64,000 nucleotides of DNA from Neorhizobium sp. UBA3556 (GCA_002376235.1 DFNX01000002.1:27421-91420); one strand, 5' to 3'; counted from the stretch's first letter, positions 52,160 to 60,751 are shown. Notes: a model not told the origin generated them from the letters alone. A program made the numbers and translations.

Positions 52160-52552
52160 ATGGCAAATGCATTTGATCAGGCGCTGCAGAAGGCAACAGG
52201 CGGATATCCCGCTGACAGGCTGATCGTCACCAAGAACGTGGACAACGAACCCGAAGTCTGCATGTTCGTCCTCGATGCTGACAATCAGCTGCTCCGCGTT
52301 TCGTATGGCCCGAAAGGTGAGATCAGGTTTCAGACGGACCAACTGGATGACCTGCTTTTTTCGCGCCAGCTCTTGGAACTGATCGCGAAAATGCAGGTTC
52401 TCGCTGACCGTAAATGGAGACAGATCCAACGCCATTGGGTAGAGGACAAGGCGACGTGGGAAGGGTTTGAGCATCTTTTGGACGCTCCGAACGCGCCGAA
52501 GGTGATTGGCTTCGACGATCCTGTCGTCAGGAAAGGCAGCGACCGGATTTAG
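52160..52552 (+). CDS. Hypothetical protein (130 aa)
   Basis: ATG at 52160 with AGGAAAGGTGA upstream. Soluble alpha/beta protein (EPEVCMFVLDADNQLLRVSY, then QLDDLLFSRQLLELIAKMQ). Repeat copy 2 ends 34 bases upstream, so it may form the 5' leader. It overlaps the convergent gene at 52549 by four bases. Family unknown. Confidence 0.65.
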   Translation: MANAFDQALQKATGGYPADRLIVTKNVDNEPEVCMFVLDADNQLLRVSYGPKGEIRFQTDQLDDLLFSRQLLELIAKMQVLADRKWRQIQRHWVEDKATWEGFEHLLDAPNAPKVIGFDDPVVRKGSDRI

Positions 52553-52896
52553 TGAAGCGAAGGCGCTGGCTCCTGCAGCAGCTTCACCATCTGCCTCACA
52601 ACCGTTCGCAGCTTCCTCCAGTCGCGTAGATCGCCTTCATTCACGCGCTCCTGGACTGCGGTTAGGATCCATCCGACACAGGCGATATCGTCTGCAGCGC
52701 GATACTCGTCCGATCGATGGAAGCAAGCGATGATGCGAGGGCGCGCGCCTTCCTCAGTCTTCGGAATCTTTGAGACCAGGTCCTGCGCTTCTCGATAGGC
52801 CCTTGCCACACGCTTAAGATCGTCCGGCCCGGCTTGGGTAATCATGCCGACGGTCCACATCAGGGTATTTGAAAGGTGCTCCACTTCGTCAGTCAT
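52549..52896 (-). CDS. Hypothetical protein (115 aa)
   Basis: ATG at 52896 after GAGGATCACC. All-helical pattern (VEHLSNTLMWTVGMITQAG, DLKRVARAYREAQDLVSKI, LRTVVRQMVKLLQEP). Family unknown. Shares a 167-base gap with divergent umuD. Confidence 0.65.
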   Translation of the reverse strand: MTDEVEHLSNTLMWTVGMITQAGPDDLKRVARAYREAQDLVSKIPKTEEGARPRIIACFHRSDEYRAADDIACVGWILTAVQERVNEGDLRDWRKLRTVVRQMVKLLQEPAPSLH

Positions 52897-53015
52897 GGTG
52901 ATCCTCGTCCTCTCCACTGTGACAGCGCCCCGAAAAGCTACCACCTTGCCGCCACTCGCGTTAGCTGCAGATTAGGATCGCGTAATCTTCTATCTTGATT
53001 TTTGACGCCCCATGT

Positions 53016-53030
53016 GTTCCCTGTTTGTTC
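53016..53030 (+). promoter_or_regulatory. LexA (SOS) box of umuDC
   Basis: GTTCCCTGTTTGTTC, a perfect match to the alphaproteobacterial LexA consensus GTTC-N7-GTTC, 34 bases before umuD. Confidence 0.88.
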
Positions 53031-53063
53031 CTTTCGCTACCAGTCGTGAAAGGATCGAATTGA

Positions 53064-53495
53064 ATGCTCGCCGGCCTGAAAATCGAGGCAGAAATCTATG
53101 TGCCTCTCATGCTCCACGGGTTATGCGCCGGCTTTCCATCACCCGCAGATGACTACATCGAAGAGTCCATCGACCTTACCAAGCTCCTGATCCGGAACCC
53201 GCCGGCAACCTTCCTGTGGAAGGTCGACGGCAATTCGATGCGAGACGCCGGGATCTTCCATGGGGATCTGATCGTGGTGGACCGAAGCGTGCGGCCGGTC
53301 GATGGCGATATTGTCGTGGCGACCGTGCACGGCGAGCGATCATTGAAGCGGCTGCGCATGACGGGCGGTCGGCCGCGGCTGATGTTTGAGAATTCGGACA
53401 TGCCGCTGTTCGACCTTCCGGAGATCGCAGAAGTCGAGATCTGGGGTGTCGCACTTTGCAACGTCCATTGGCTGCGACCGAGGAAGCAGGGATGA
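53064..53495 (+). CDS. umuD: UmuD-like self-cleaving protein
   Basis: A 143-aa LexA/UmuD peptidase. Catalytic Ser58 (DGNSMRDAGI) and Lys95 (ERSLKRLRM) form the Ser-Lys dyad; the likely cleavage site is Ala22-Gly23 in CAGFPSP. After RecA-assisted cleavage, UmuD' joins UmuC as polymerase V. Overlaps umuC (ATGA), and is preceded by an SOS box. Confidence 0.93.
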   Translation: MLAGLKIEAEIYVPLMLHGLCAGFPSPADDYIEESIDLTKLLIRNPPATFLWKVDGNSMRDAGIFHGDLIVVDRSVRPVDGDIVVATVHGERSLKRLRMTGGRPRLMFENSDMPLFDLPEIAEVEIWGVALCNVHWLRPRKQG

Positions 53496-54763
53496 CCTCA
53501 TTTGCACTGATCGACGGCAACTCATTCTATTGCTCCTGCGAGCGCGTCTTTGACCCTGCCATCGCAAAGCGGCCGGTGATTGTTCTGTCCAACAACGACG
53601 GATGCGCCGTTGCCAGGACGGCGGAGGCCAAGGCGCTCGGCATTGGCATGGGCGAACCCTACTTCAAGATCCGCGATCTCTGTCGTGACAATGATGTGGC
53701 GGTCTATTCCAGCAACTACACCCTTTACGGCGACATGAGCGCCAGGCTGAATGCGATCTATCGGCAATGGTCTCCGGATGTTGAGGTCTATTCGATCGAT
53801 GAAAGCTTTTTGGATATGACCGACATCAGGCCCGCCGATCGCGTCGCCTTCGGCCGCGATCTTCGGTCCACGGTTCAGCAATGGACCGGGATCCCGACCT
53901 GTGTCGGCATTGGCCCGAGCAAGACACTGGCGAAGTTCGCAAACCACGTTGCCAAGAAGAACCCTGAGCTTGGCGGCGTCTGCGATCTGACAGATGCAGC
54001 CGTTCGGCAAAGCTGGCTCGATCGCGTCGAAGTTGGGGAGGTTTGGGGCGTCGGATCGGCATCAGAGCGAAAGCTATTCGGCCTGGGCATTGAGACGGCC
54101 GGCGACCTGGCGCGCGTTGATGCGCGGCTCGCCCGCAATCTTCTGAGCGTGGTGGGGGAGAGGACGGTTCTGGAGCTGCAGGGCATTTCATGCCTGCCGC
54201 TCGAAGACGTGCCGCCACAACGGAAGGGCTGCGCCGTAACCCGATCCTTTGGAACGCCGGTTACGGATCTGGTCGGAATGCTCGAGGCAGTCGCGGCCTA
54301 TGCGATGAGGGCGGGAGAGAAGCTGCGCCGGCATGGTCTCGAGGCGACACATATGGCGGTCTTCATGCATACGTCGCGCTTCAACTCGAAGGACAAACCG
54401 CACTCGGCTCAAACGACCGTCCATTTTCCCGAGGCTTCGAACGACACGTTCGACCTTATCCGGGCTGCTCAGAGCGGAGCGCGCAAGATCTTCAGGGACG
54501 GCCATCGCTACGCGAAGGCCGGCATCATCATGAATGATCTGGTGAGGGCAGCGTCACAGCCGCGGCCGCTCTTCGATGCGCGGGACCGTGACCAGTCGGA
54601 ACGACTGATGACAGCGCTGGATGCGGTCAATGGGAAATTTGGGCGTGGCTCGCTTATTCCGGCCTCGGCCGGCATCAAGCGCGACTGGCAGACGAAGTTT
54701 GACCGTCGATCGCCGCGCTACACCACGAATATCAAAGAACTACCCATAGCCGTGGCGCGCTAG
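53492..54763 (+). CDS. umuC: UmuC-like Y-family DNA polymerase
   Basis: A 423-aa error-prone polymerase, catalytic subunit of Pol V. Motifs: LIDGNSFYCSCE at the N-terminus, YSIDESFLDM with the two acidic catalytic residues, GIPTCVGIGPSKTLAK in the palm, and HhH region VWGVGSASERK. ATG at 53492 in overlap with umuD. It gives the host damage tolerance and mutagenesis, and can help convert damaged incoming single strands. Confidence 0.95.
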   Translation: MTSFALIDGNSFYCSCERVFDPAIAKRPVIVLSNNDGCAVARTAEAKALGIGMGEPYFKIRDLCRDNDVAVYSSNYTLYGDMSARLNAIYRQWSPDVEVYSIDESFLDMTDIRPADRVAFGRDLRSTVQQWTGIPTCVGIGPSKTLAKFANHVAKKNPELGGVCDLTDAAVRQSWLDRVEVGEVWGVGSASERKLFGLGIETAGDLARVDARLARNLLSVVGERTVLELQGISCLPLEDVPPQRKGCAVTRSFGTPVTDLVGMLEAVAAYAMRAGEKLRRHGLEATHMAVFMHTSRFNSKDKPHSAQTTVHFPEASNDTFDLIRAAQSGARKIFRDGHRYAKAGIIMNDLVRAASQPRPLFDARDRDQSERLMTALDAVNGKFGRGSLIPASAGIKRDWQTKFDRRSPRYTTNIKELPIAVAR

Positions 54764-54790
54764 AAAACGAAGAAGAAGCGAGGGATTTGG

Positions 54791-55027
54791 ATGAGCCTGC
54801 CTCGGCTTAAGGATTACCGGGCGGAAAAGATCGACGTCGAGTGCCGGCGCTGCGACCGTTACGCAGTGCTCGATCGGAAGGCATTGGTGAAGAAATACGG
54901 CGCCAGCTGTCAGTTCGTCGACCTGAAGCGCGCCCTCGCGATTGGGTGCGACCGGAGGGGGTCAGATCAGTGTGAGGCGCGGTTTCCCTGCCTCCTGCGG
55001 ATCGGCGTCCTCATAGAAAGGGCTTAG
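54791..55027 (+). CDS. Small cysteine-containing hypothetical protein (78 aa)
   Basis: MSLPRLKDYRAEKIDVECRR, with two CxxC-like pairs (ECRRCDRY and a later GCDRRGSDQCEARFPC), suggesting a zinc-ribbon-like fold. It is 27 bases behind umuC on the same strand, hence likely under the same SOS promoter. Function unknown. Confidence 0.65.
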   Translation: MSLPRLKDYRAEKIDVECRRCDRYAVLDRKALVKKYGASCQFVDLKRALAIGCDRRGSDQCEARFPCLLRIGVLIERA

Positions 55028-55245
55028 TCTCTGAAGTGGCGGCTCGCCAGGATAAACACCAAGCCTAAGCCTAAGAACGGCAGAGAGTAGGCGAGGGCAT
55101 TCGGATACTTCCATGGCGCCGGGGGAAGGTTGCTACATCCGCCCGCGCCGTCCAGACCGCAACTCAGGCTCGCTACAAGGTACCAGAAGCCGACTGCAAA
55201 CAGGCAGACAGCAATTCCTGAGAATAGAAAGACGCGCTTGACCAT
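55024..55245 (-). CDS. Small membrane protein (73 aa)
   Basis: Two hydrophobic segments (MVKRVFLFSGIAVCLFAVGF and ALAYSLPFLGLGLVFIL) around a loop with two Cys (SCGLDGAGGC). It converges on the previous gene, overlapping it by four bases. Function unknown. Confidence 0.6.
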   Translation of the reverse strand: MVKRVFLFSGIAVCLFAVGFWYLVASLSCGLDGAGGCSNLPPAPWKYPNALAYSLPFLGLGLVFILASRHFRD

Positions 55246-55287
55246 AGCGCGACAATACCCAAGGCGCTGGCGTCGGAAAGAGCCGCC

Positions 55288-55452
55288 CTAGTGGGGCGGC
55301 TCGGCGCTGATCAGCGCATCGAATGCGGCCTCTTCTTCGGCAAGCTTCGCTTCAGCCGCCGCCAGCTCGGCTGCGATCTGCTGACGCTCGGCCTGGTCGA
55401 TCGCCGCTGCAAGTTCGGCGCGCAGTTCGTTGACGTGGTCGTAAGTGGTCAT
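55288..55452 (-). CDS. Small coiled-coil protein (54 aa)
   Basis: Starts MTTYDHVNELRAELAAAID after AAGGAGCC; almost entirely one Ala/Glu-rich helix. Similar short coiled-coil proteins occur on rhizobial plasmids. It has one of the clearest hairpin leaders in the window (55487-55615). Confidence 0.65.
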   Translation of the reverse strand: MTTYDHVNELRAELAAAIDQAERQQIAAELAAAEAKLAEEEAAFDALISAEPPH

Positions 55453-55486
55453 CGTCGGCTCCTTTGGATGAAAACAAAGGTGCGGG

Positions 55487-55615
55487 ACCGACAAGGGAGG
55501 GTTCGGGTCAATGACCGCCGTAGGCGGCCTGCGGGGCGTGGGGGAGCCGATTTCGTTGCGCAGCGGCGAAATTGGGGGAACCGCGCATCATTGACGCGAA
55601 CCCTGCTTTGTCGGT
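55487..55615 (-). promoter_or_regulatory. 28-bp imperfect inverted repeat leader
   Basis: Arms 55487-55514 and 55588-55615 match at 25 of 28 positions (ACCGACAA...GTCAATGA), enclosing 73 GC-rich bases with a further GATTTCG/CGAAATT pair. It begins 35 bases upstream of the 54-aa gene. Best single candidate for a folded ssDNA promoter. Confidence 0.6.
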
Positions 55616-55763
55616 GTAATGGTTGATGTTGAGAGACATTTTACCTCTCCGTATCTCTCCCTTACTTCAAATCGGAACCTGAGACTCCTCACGGCGTTCT
55701 GGCGGCGGAGGGGCCGCGAGGACAGATAGATCTCACGTATTCAGGCAGCTGGCCTGTAGTGAC

Positions 55764-55895
55764 ATGGTGCGTAAGGCAGCGCAGGCCCATGTGAAGCATC
55801 AGCCGATACAGAATGATGATCGGATCAATTCCCTCCTGGAACGGTTGTCTCAGGCTGAAGCTCGCAGCACTGCACCAGAAGAGAAAGACCCTTAG
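55764..55895 (+). CDS. Possible small protein (43 aa)
   Basis: Begins MVRKAAQAHVKHQPIQNDD and ends APEEKDP; charged, helix-compatible. No good ribosome site. May be the transcript ended by the terminator at 56024. Low confidence. The rest of 55616-56069 has no supported gene. Confidence 0.25.
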   Translation: MVRKAAQAHVKHQPIQNDDRINSLLERLSQAEARSTAPEEKDP

Positions 55896-56023
55896 AACCG
55901 GGATGCAGATTGAGCAGCTTGCAGGCCGCCTATCGCTTCCCCATATGGAATCTTGATCGACAAAGCGGGTCCTCCCAGCCGCCGTCGATCGTTCCCCTCT
56001 GGAGGCTTAGACCTTCACACCTC

Positions 56024-56056
56024 AAGGGCCGCGGCTACCGCTGGCCCTTTTTCTTT
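56024..56056 (+). terminator. Intrinsic terminator, plus strand
   Basis: Stem AAGGGCC/GGCCCTT (56024-56030, 56043-56049) with a 12-base loop and T5-C-T3, the same ending style as the two ctRNAs. No clear plus-strand gene precedes it, so an unannotated small RNA or the 43-aa frame may be its transcript. Confidence 0.7.
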
Positions 56057-56069
56057 GGCGACAGACAAA

Positions 56070-56372
56070 TCAGCCGCAGGTGGCCCGCGTGACCCGCCCC
56101 GACGCCGGATCAGTCGCGATCGTCACCCGATCCTCTCTAAAGTCCTGCGTCACCATATCGCCAGGTTGGATCTGGCGAACCGTCTTGGCGCCGGTCCGCT
56201 GCATAGCCGCTTCGTCTGCCGGTTTGGGTTTGCCCACCAAACTCTGTGCGGCCTCGGCGCCACATAATTCTGTGACAGACGGCGCGAGGGTAAGATTGCC
56301 ATTGCAGCCGCTTAGGGTCACCAGAACCGCAATAAGCACGAGCTGCGTGTAGCCTTTTCTTCGAAGATCCAT
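56070..56372 (-). CDS. I78-family peptidase inhibitor-like lipoprotein
   Basis: A 100-aa lipoprotein: basic N-terminus, hydrophobic segment and lipobox LSGC, then the I78 pattern of AAQSLVGKP, an RQIQPGDMVTQDFREDRVT strand and a terminal VTRATCG. Family members inhibit serine proteases; in bacteria they are periplasmic. Overlaps the preceding gene by one base (TGATG) and closes a three-gene operon with the Abi-C gene. Confidence 0.78.
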   Translation of the reverse strand: MDLRRKGYTQLVLIAVLVTLSGCNGNLTLAPSVTELCGAEAAQSLVGKPKPADEAAMQRTGAKTVRQIQPGDMVTQDFREDRVTIATDPASGRVTRATCG

Positions 56373-56704
56373 CAGCGACGCTCCCATACCTTCAAAAAGG
56401 GCAGGCCGCCTAGATCCGCAACCGCTTCTGCGGCAGCCTGACACGAAAGCGCAGAAAGGCTTTTTGCCATTTTCGGACGAAGGTCCTCAACTGCATCGGA
56501 TGCTCGCTTGTACTCGTCGGCTGTCAAATGGCCGCCCATGGTGGCATCAGTGATCGAATAGAAATCATCGCACCGATCTTCTACGGCTAAAACAGCAGCC
56601 CAAACCCGAGCGAAATCGTCAGCTTGATCCGCATGAGCCTGCTGTGCCGAAAAGATAGACATCAATTGCCCGGCAAGACATAGCGTCACAGTTCGAGTGA
56701 TCAT
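56372..56704 (-). CDS. Secreted hypothetical protein (110 aa)
   Basis: Signal peptide (MITRTVTLCLAGQLMSIFSA, cleavage near AHA), then a helical mature domain with two cysteines (DRCDDFYS, LSCQAAAEA) that may pair. Start overlaps the Abi-C gene stop (ATGA). Family not recognised. Confidence 0.65.
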   Translation of the reverse strand: MITRTVTLCLAGQLMSIFSAQQAHADQADDFARVWAAVLAVEDRCDDFYSITDATMGGHLTADEYKRASDAVEDLRPKMAKSLSALSCQAAAEAVADLGGLPFLKVWERR

Positions 56705-57591
56705 GATGTTCCCTTCAGCAACAAAGTGCGGTGCTGTTTCAACTCCCACGTCTCGATCAAGAAGAGAGCGAGCGAGCTTGCCGCATTGATCGCCAATCGA
56801 GCAATCCGTGCATCGATCCGCCGGTGTCCCTTCTCCCGGCCATGTGCGTCGCCGGCGTGTGTGCGCAAGGCGCCGATGCCCTTTGCGACAGAAGTCAGTC
56901 CGCTCAGGATTTGGCGAATGTCGTTCTCGATCTCAGGCGGCAGGCCCGACCGGCCCGGCGACAGTCCCAACGGGTCCTGAACGGCACGAATGAGCCCGTC
57001 GATATCTTTTTTAGCGGGGAGCGGTAGGCCCAACTCAATCAGGATAGATCGGCAGACTGCTTCCACGAGGGAACATGCTGAAGTAACCGCATCCTCCGGA
57101 TCCTCGGTAGCGCTCTTAAGGGCACGGCTGATGTCCAGTTGCACCGTGTCAAAATCGAGTCGCGTGACGGTTTCCGTGAAAGCAGTAACAACCACTCCTG
57201 CGGTTCCTCGCGGCACGACCTCGGCTTTCCCGTTTATGGTCGTGACCGCAAGGCCATCGGCTGCAAGAGCCGCGTTCAAGTGCTCCTGTACTGCGATCGC
57301 CCTCGTCGGATCACTAAGGTATTCACGGGGATCCGAGACCTTTTGAATAACTCGCCTCAGCTTTTCATCAGCGTCCCATTGACCTGCAATTTGGCGGAGG
57401 AAGTCCATCGTTGCCGGCAACCTCGAACTAGCGCCGATACGCATATCCAAGCCGCAATCCATAAAAAAGCGCTCAATATTTGGACCCGAGCGGTAGATTC
57501 CGATCGGTTCAGCTATGTCGGGGCCTTGGCCGACGCCCCCGGTGATGACATCCGTCAGGGCTTTGATCACGTAAGGCGAAAACTGAGCCAT
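56701..57591 (-). CDS. Abortive-infection (Abi-C) family protein
   Basis: A 296-aa protein with the C-terminal Abi-C domain: SACSLVEAVCRSILIELG, PEIENDIRQILSGL, IGALRTHAGDAHGREKG and ARIARLAINAASSLALFLIE. Proteins with this domain are linked to phage abortive infection. ATG at 57591 (MAQFSPYVIK). It sits with SRAP, GHKL-nuclease and HsdR genes, so the right end of the window looks like a defence cluster. Confidence 0.82.
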   Translation of the reverse strand: MAQFSPYVIKALTDVITGGVGQGPDIAEPIGIYRSGPNIERFFMDCGLDMRIGASSRLPATMDFLRQIAGQWDADEKLRRVIQKVSDPREYLSDPTRAIAVQEHLNAALAADGLAVTTINGKAEVVPRGTAGVVVTAFTETVTRLDFDTVQLDISRALKSATEDPEDAVTSACSLVEAVCRSILIELGLPLPAKKDIDGLIRAVQDPLGLSPGRSGLPPEIENDIRQILSGLTSVAKGIGALRTHAGDAHGREKGHRRIDARIARLAINAASSLALFLIETWELKQHRTLLLKGTS

Positions 57592-57604
57592 CAGGCCTTG
57601 CCCC

Positions 57605-58288
57605 CTAGAGAGAGTTGAGTATGGGCTTCTTGGTGTCCATCCCGTCATAGCGGGATGAGTTCACCTCGCGGCCGACACGGTAAAACTCAAGCTGGCTGTC
57701 GATCTGGTTTTCAAGAAGGAAGGCTTTCGCGGCAGTACCCTGAACAGAGGCATCCAACCAGGCCTCATAGGCCGATGGATCCAGCATGACGGGCATTCTT
57801 GTATGAATGTGCGCAATGTGGTCGACGGCTGGCGCTGTGATGATCGTGCAGCTGGTGACGCCTAGCTTGTTGTTATGCGCCCATAGTCCGGCGAAGGAGA
57901 AAGGCTTTCCCTCAGGGAGCTGCAACAGCCATGGGTCCTTTTTCCCGTCCTCCTCGTTGGTCGTCCATTCGAAATAGCCATCAGCCGGGATGAGGCAGCG
58001 CTTCGACTTGAAGGGCTCTCGGAATGCCCCAGATGTGTCGACGGTCTCGATCCTCGCGTTGAACATTGCGGCCTTCGGCAATTCCTTGGCGAAAAAGGGG
58101 ACAAGCCACCATCGCCCGTAGTCGATTTCGAGGTCGCCGGCTTTGTCTTTGTGGGCGAAATAGACGCTTTGCGTCGGCGCGATGTTGAAGCGCGCGGGCA
58201 TGTTCGACGGAGGCGGAGCCTCGGCGTGGATATTGTAGAGGGCGTGAATTTCGGCCCAAGTCATCGTATTCGTGAAACGGCCGCACAT
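57605..58288 (-). CDS. yedK: SRAP-domain protein (YedK/HMCES family)
   Basis: A 227-aa protein that forms a DNA-protein crosslink with abasic sites in single-stranded DNA, protecting them. Catalytic Cys2 is exposed after Met removal (MCGRF); other conserved elements are FNIAPTQ, NARIET, PADGYFEW and HTRMPV with the active-site His. Often near SOS and mobile genes. The gene ends 13 bases ahead of the Abi-C gene. Confidence 0.94.
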   Translation of the reverse strand: MCGRFTNTMTWAEIHALYNIHAEAPPPSNMPARFNIAPTQSVYFAHKDKAGDLEIDYGRWWLVPFFAKELPKAAMFNARIETVDTSGAFREPFKSKRCLIPADGYFEWTTNEEDGKKDPWLLQLPEGKPFSFAGLWAHNNKLGVTSCTIITAPAVDHIAHIHTRMPVMLDPSAYEAWLDASVQGTAAKAFLLENQIDSQLEFYRVGREVNSSRYDGMDTKKPILNSL

Positions 58289-58312
58289 GCTAAGTCCTTT
58301 GGCTGGAAGCCC

Positions 58313-60289
58313 CTATATCTTTAGTTGCTTGAAAAAGGCTTCGTTTCGCAAGCGCGCGTCCTTCAGGACATATTTATAGCTGAGCGCCTGCACAAAGCAT
58401 CGGTAGTCGGCGTTATAGCCGTAGAAGCCGCCCCCGCCGGGGAGGGGCACGTTAATCTGAGCAAGCTTAATCCACCGACGCATGTTCGGAGTGAAATCAG
58501 CTATGATGTAGCAGAAAAACGGAGTATTAGGTGTAACTTCCTGAATTTGCCCGCCATTCTTGTCTAAGATGCGGCCATTCTGCAGATCCTCGATATAACC
58601 GTAGATCTGGACGAAAGGATTCTCTTCCTCGTCGTAGTCGTTGCGCACTGGTTTTTTGAATTCGACGATGACAACAGGTTGATCAGTTCCAGGTCGGTGG
58701 TACGCCGAGCGCCCTGCAAAGAGCAGCACGTCTGGCCTGTCTGACGAGGTATGCTCTGCTACGATCTTCTTCAGCGCCTTATCAGACGCCCAATATTCGT
58801 AGTAGGTCAGCTTGTCGTCGACGATCCAAAGATTGTGCTTATCAACATGCACTTCTTTATTGGTGACCCTCATCGGAACGACAAAGCTATGTAGCGCTTC
58901 CTCTGAATGATGCCTCATAGTTCCATCAGGCTTATACTGAAGGCGTTTTTCTAAGAGATCGAGGACGATCTTACGCCGGACAGTGTAATCCGCGAGAACC
59001 GATTTCTCATGATCGGTTAGGCGGCCCAGCAACTCTGTGACACCCTCTTCCACAGGGTCCTCTTCTCGTGGCTGCGTTCTGGAGAAAAGTTCGACTTTGC
59101 GCTCGATGTCGCGGTTATCGCGATAGTCTAAAACGGCCAGTTGCTGGTAAATCTGCTCGGCCGTACGAAAGTTTCGCGGCACGCTTGAGACGACAAAGTC
59201 TTTCGGATCGTCAACAAGATAGGAGTACCGTGGATACTTCTTTATCACGGATTTCGTAATATCCGCCTGCTTTTGGATGACACGTTCAATAGGTGCCCGC
59301 AGAACCTCTCTGATGGCTTCGAACGTCTTTCGCTTGATCGTCTCAAGGAGCTCGGCGTCGAGGTCGAAGGCAGTGCGTTCAGAGTTCACAGAACTGTCGA
59401 ATATCGGGCCCGATAGCACGCCTGCATAGGCGTATGATCGGCCTTCTCTCTCGATGTATGTTACCAGCCCGAGGGCGAGGCCAATATCAAACTCGGTTAC
59501 GACGCGACCATGAGCTGCAAGATAGATCTTGTGAGCGGCCTTTCCCTCAACGACCGATTTTTCAAGAAGGTTGTGTTCTAGCTTTACTGCGATGTCATCG
59601 TTCACGGTAAGCGAAATGGAACTCAGTGCCTCCTCTTTTTCCTTAAGATAAGCGGCAAGCTCGATCGTGTCCGTTGGCCCTTCAATCGTGATCAAGGGTC
59701 GCACCGGGGAAATGAGGTAGGGAAGAAAGTGAGCTACGACTTTCCGAACGATGGTGTCGAATTTAGTCGGAAAATGTTTGGCGTATGCAGACTTCATCCG
59801 CCGCAGGACAATTGTCGTACCTGGTTCAACGCCACTAACGGCCTCCACCTTGAAGTCTGCCAGTGGCGCGTCGTTGTCCAGCACCAAAGTAAAGGACCGC
59901 CGAAAAAGCTGGCCGTCCTGCTCATAGTGACTGACTACATGCGCTTCCGAGAAGACTTTCAGCCAAGAAAGACGGCCAAGCCCTTTGCCGCCGCGAAGCT
60001 CCTTATGGGCGCTATCATACGTCTTGAAGGAATTGAAGTTTTCCCTGTTTAAGCCGATCCCGTTATCACGAATTTCAACGGAGGGATTGTTCGAATCGAG
60101 CTCCAAAAAGCAGATATCGATCCTTCCGCGCGTAGCCCACTCGTCATCGAAACGGTCTTGGATGGCGTGCAAAGCATTGTAAACCGCCTCCCAGACCGGC
60201 ACCAAGGAGTTAGATGGGGTGGACGGCCCAAGTGCGAGATTGTGCACACGCCGAATTAGGTTTGGCTGAAATGTAGTATCTTCGATCAT
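58313..60289 (-). CDS. GHKL ATPase with C-terminal nuclease-like domain
   Basis: A 658-aa protein. The N-terminal Hsp90/MutL/MORC-type ATPase shows VWEAVYNALHA (N box, Asp replaced by His), IRDNGIGL (D-x-G-x-G) and GGKGLGRLS (G2 loop). The C-terminal part (about 530-640) has DVLLFAGRS then VIVEFKKP, the spacing of a PD-(D/E)xK nuclease. ATG at 60289; a GTG at 60313 is possible. MutL/MORC-like ATPases with nuclease domains have been reported near restriction-modification genes. Next to hsdR here; probably a defence ATPase-nuclease. Confidence 0.85.
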   Translation of the reverse strand: MIEDTTFQPNLIRRVHNLALGPSTPSNSLVPVWEAVYNALHAIQDRFDDEWATRGRIDICFLELDSNNPSVEIRDNGIGLNRENFNSFKTYDSAHKELRGGKGLGRLSWLKVFSEAHVVSHYEQDGQLFRRSFTLVLDNDAPLADFKVEAVSGVEPGTTIVLRRMKSAYAKHFPTKFDTIVRKVVAHFLPYLISPVRPLITIEGPTDTIELAAYLKEKEEALSSISLTVNDDIAVKLEHNLLEKSVVEGKAAHKIYLAAHGRVVTEFDIGLALGLVTYIEREGRSYAYAGVLSGPIFDSSVNSERTAFDLDAELLETIKRKTFEAIREVLRAPIERVIQKQADITKSVIKKYPRYSYLVDDPKDFVVSSVPRNFRTAEQIYQQLAVLDYRDNRDIERKVELFSRTQPREEDPVEEGVTELLGRLTDHEKSVLADYTVRRKIVLDLLEKRLQYKPDGTMRHHSEEALHSFVVPMRVTNKEVHVDKHNLWIVDDKLTYYEYWASDKALKKIVAEHTSSDRPDVLLFAGRSAYHRPGTDQPVVIVEFKKPVRNDYDEEENPFVQIYGYIEDLQNGRILDKNGGQIQEVTPNTPFFCYIIADFTPNMRRWIKLAQINVPLPGGGGFYGYNADYRCFVQALSYKYVLKDARLRNEAFFKQLKI

Positions 60290-60751
60290 CGGTTGCGCCC
60301 CCCATACCTGCACTACAAATCAAAAACGTCAGCCTTTGCCAAGTTGAACTTGACGCGTAGTTTTTTAGGTATGCGAAATGAAGCTCGCCGATGGGAAATC
60401 TGATGCTAGAAGGAATTGGAATAGGCCGTTCACGACGGCTCTATCAGATAGTGGTCGCCCCGATGCTGCGAGAACATTTGCCTGCACTGCGGCATGTCGC
60501 ATGCAGGATCGGCCTTGGCTCGGAAGTGCTGGGTTTCGATACGGAGAAGTCGGCCGACCATGACTAGGACCGTCTCTGCAGATTTTCTTGCCTGAGGCCG
60601 AATTCGCAAACTCCGCAGGCGATATCATGACAACCCTCGACCGCCATCTGCCAACAAGCTTCGAGGACTGGGCCGTTCGCTATCCGACCAACGTGCGAGC
60701 GCCAGCCGATGGCCGCACCTCTGGAATGCTGGGATACGATCATCAACACGC
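60290..60751. other. Spacer between GHKL-nuclease gene and hsdR
   Basis: No convincing gene. A 42-aa plus-strand frame (60627-60755) reads like coding sequence but has no ribosome site and overlaps the end of hsdR; it may be a remnant. Confidence 0.4.
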
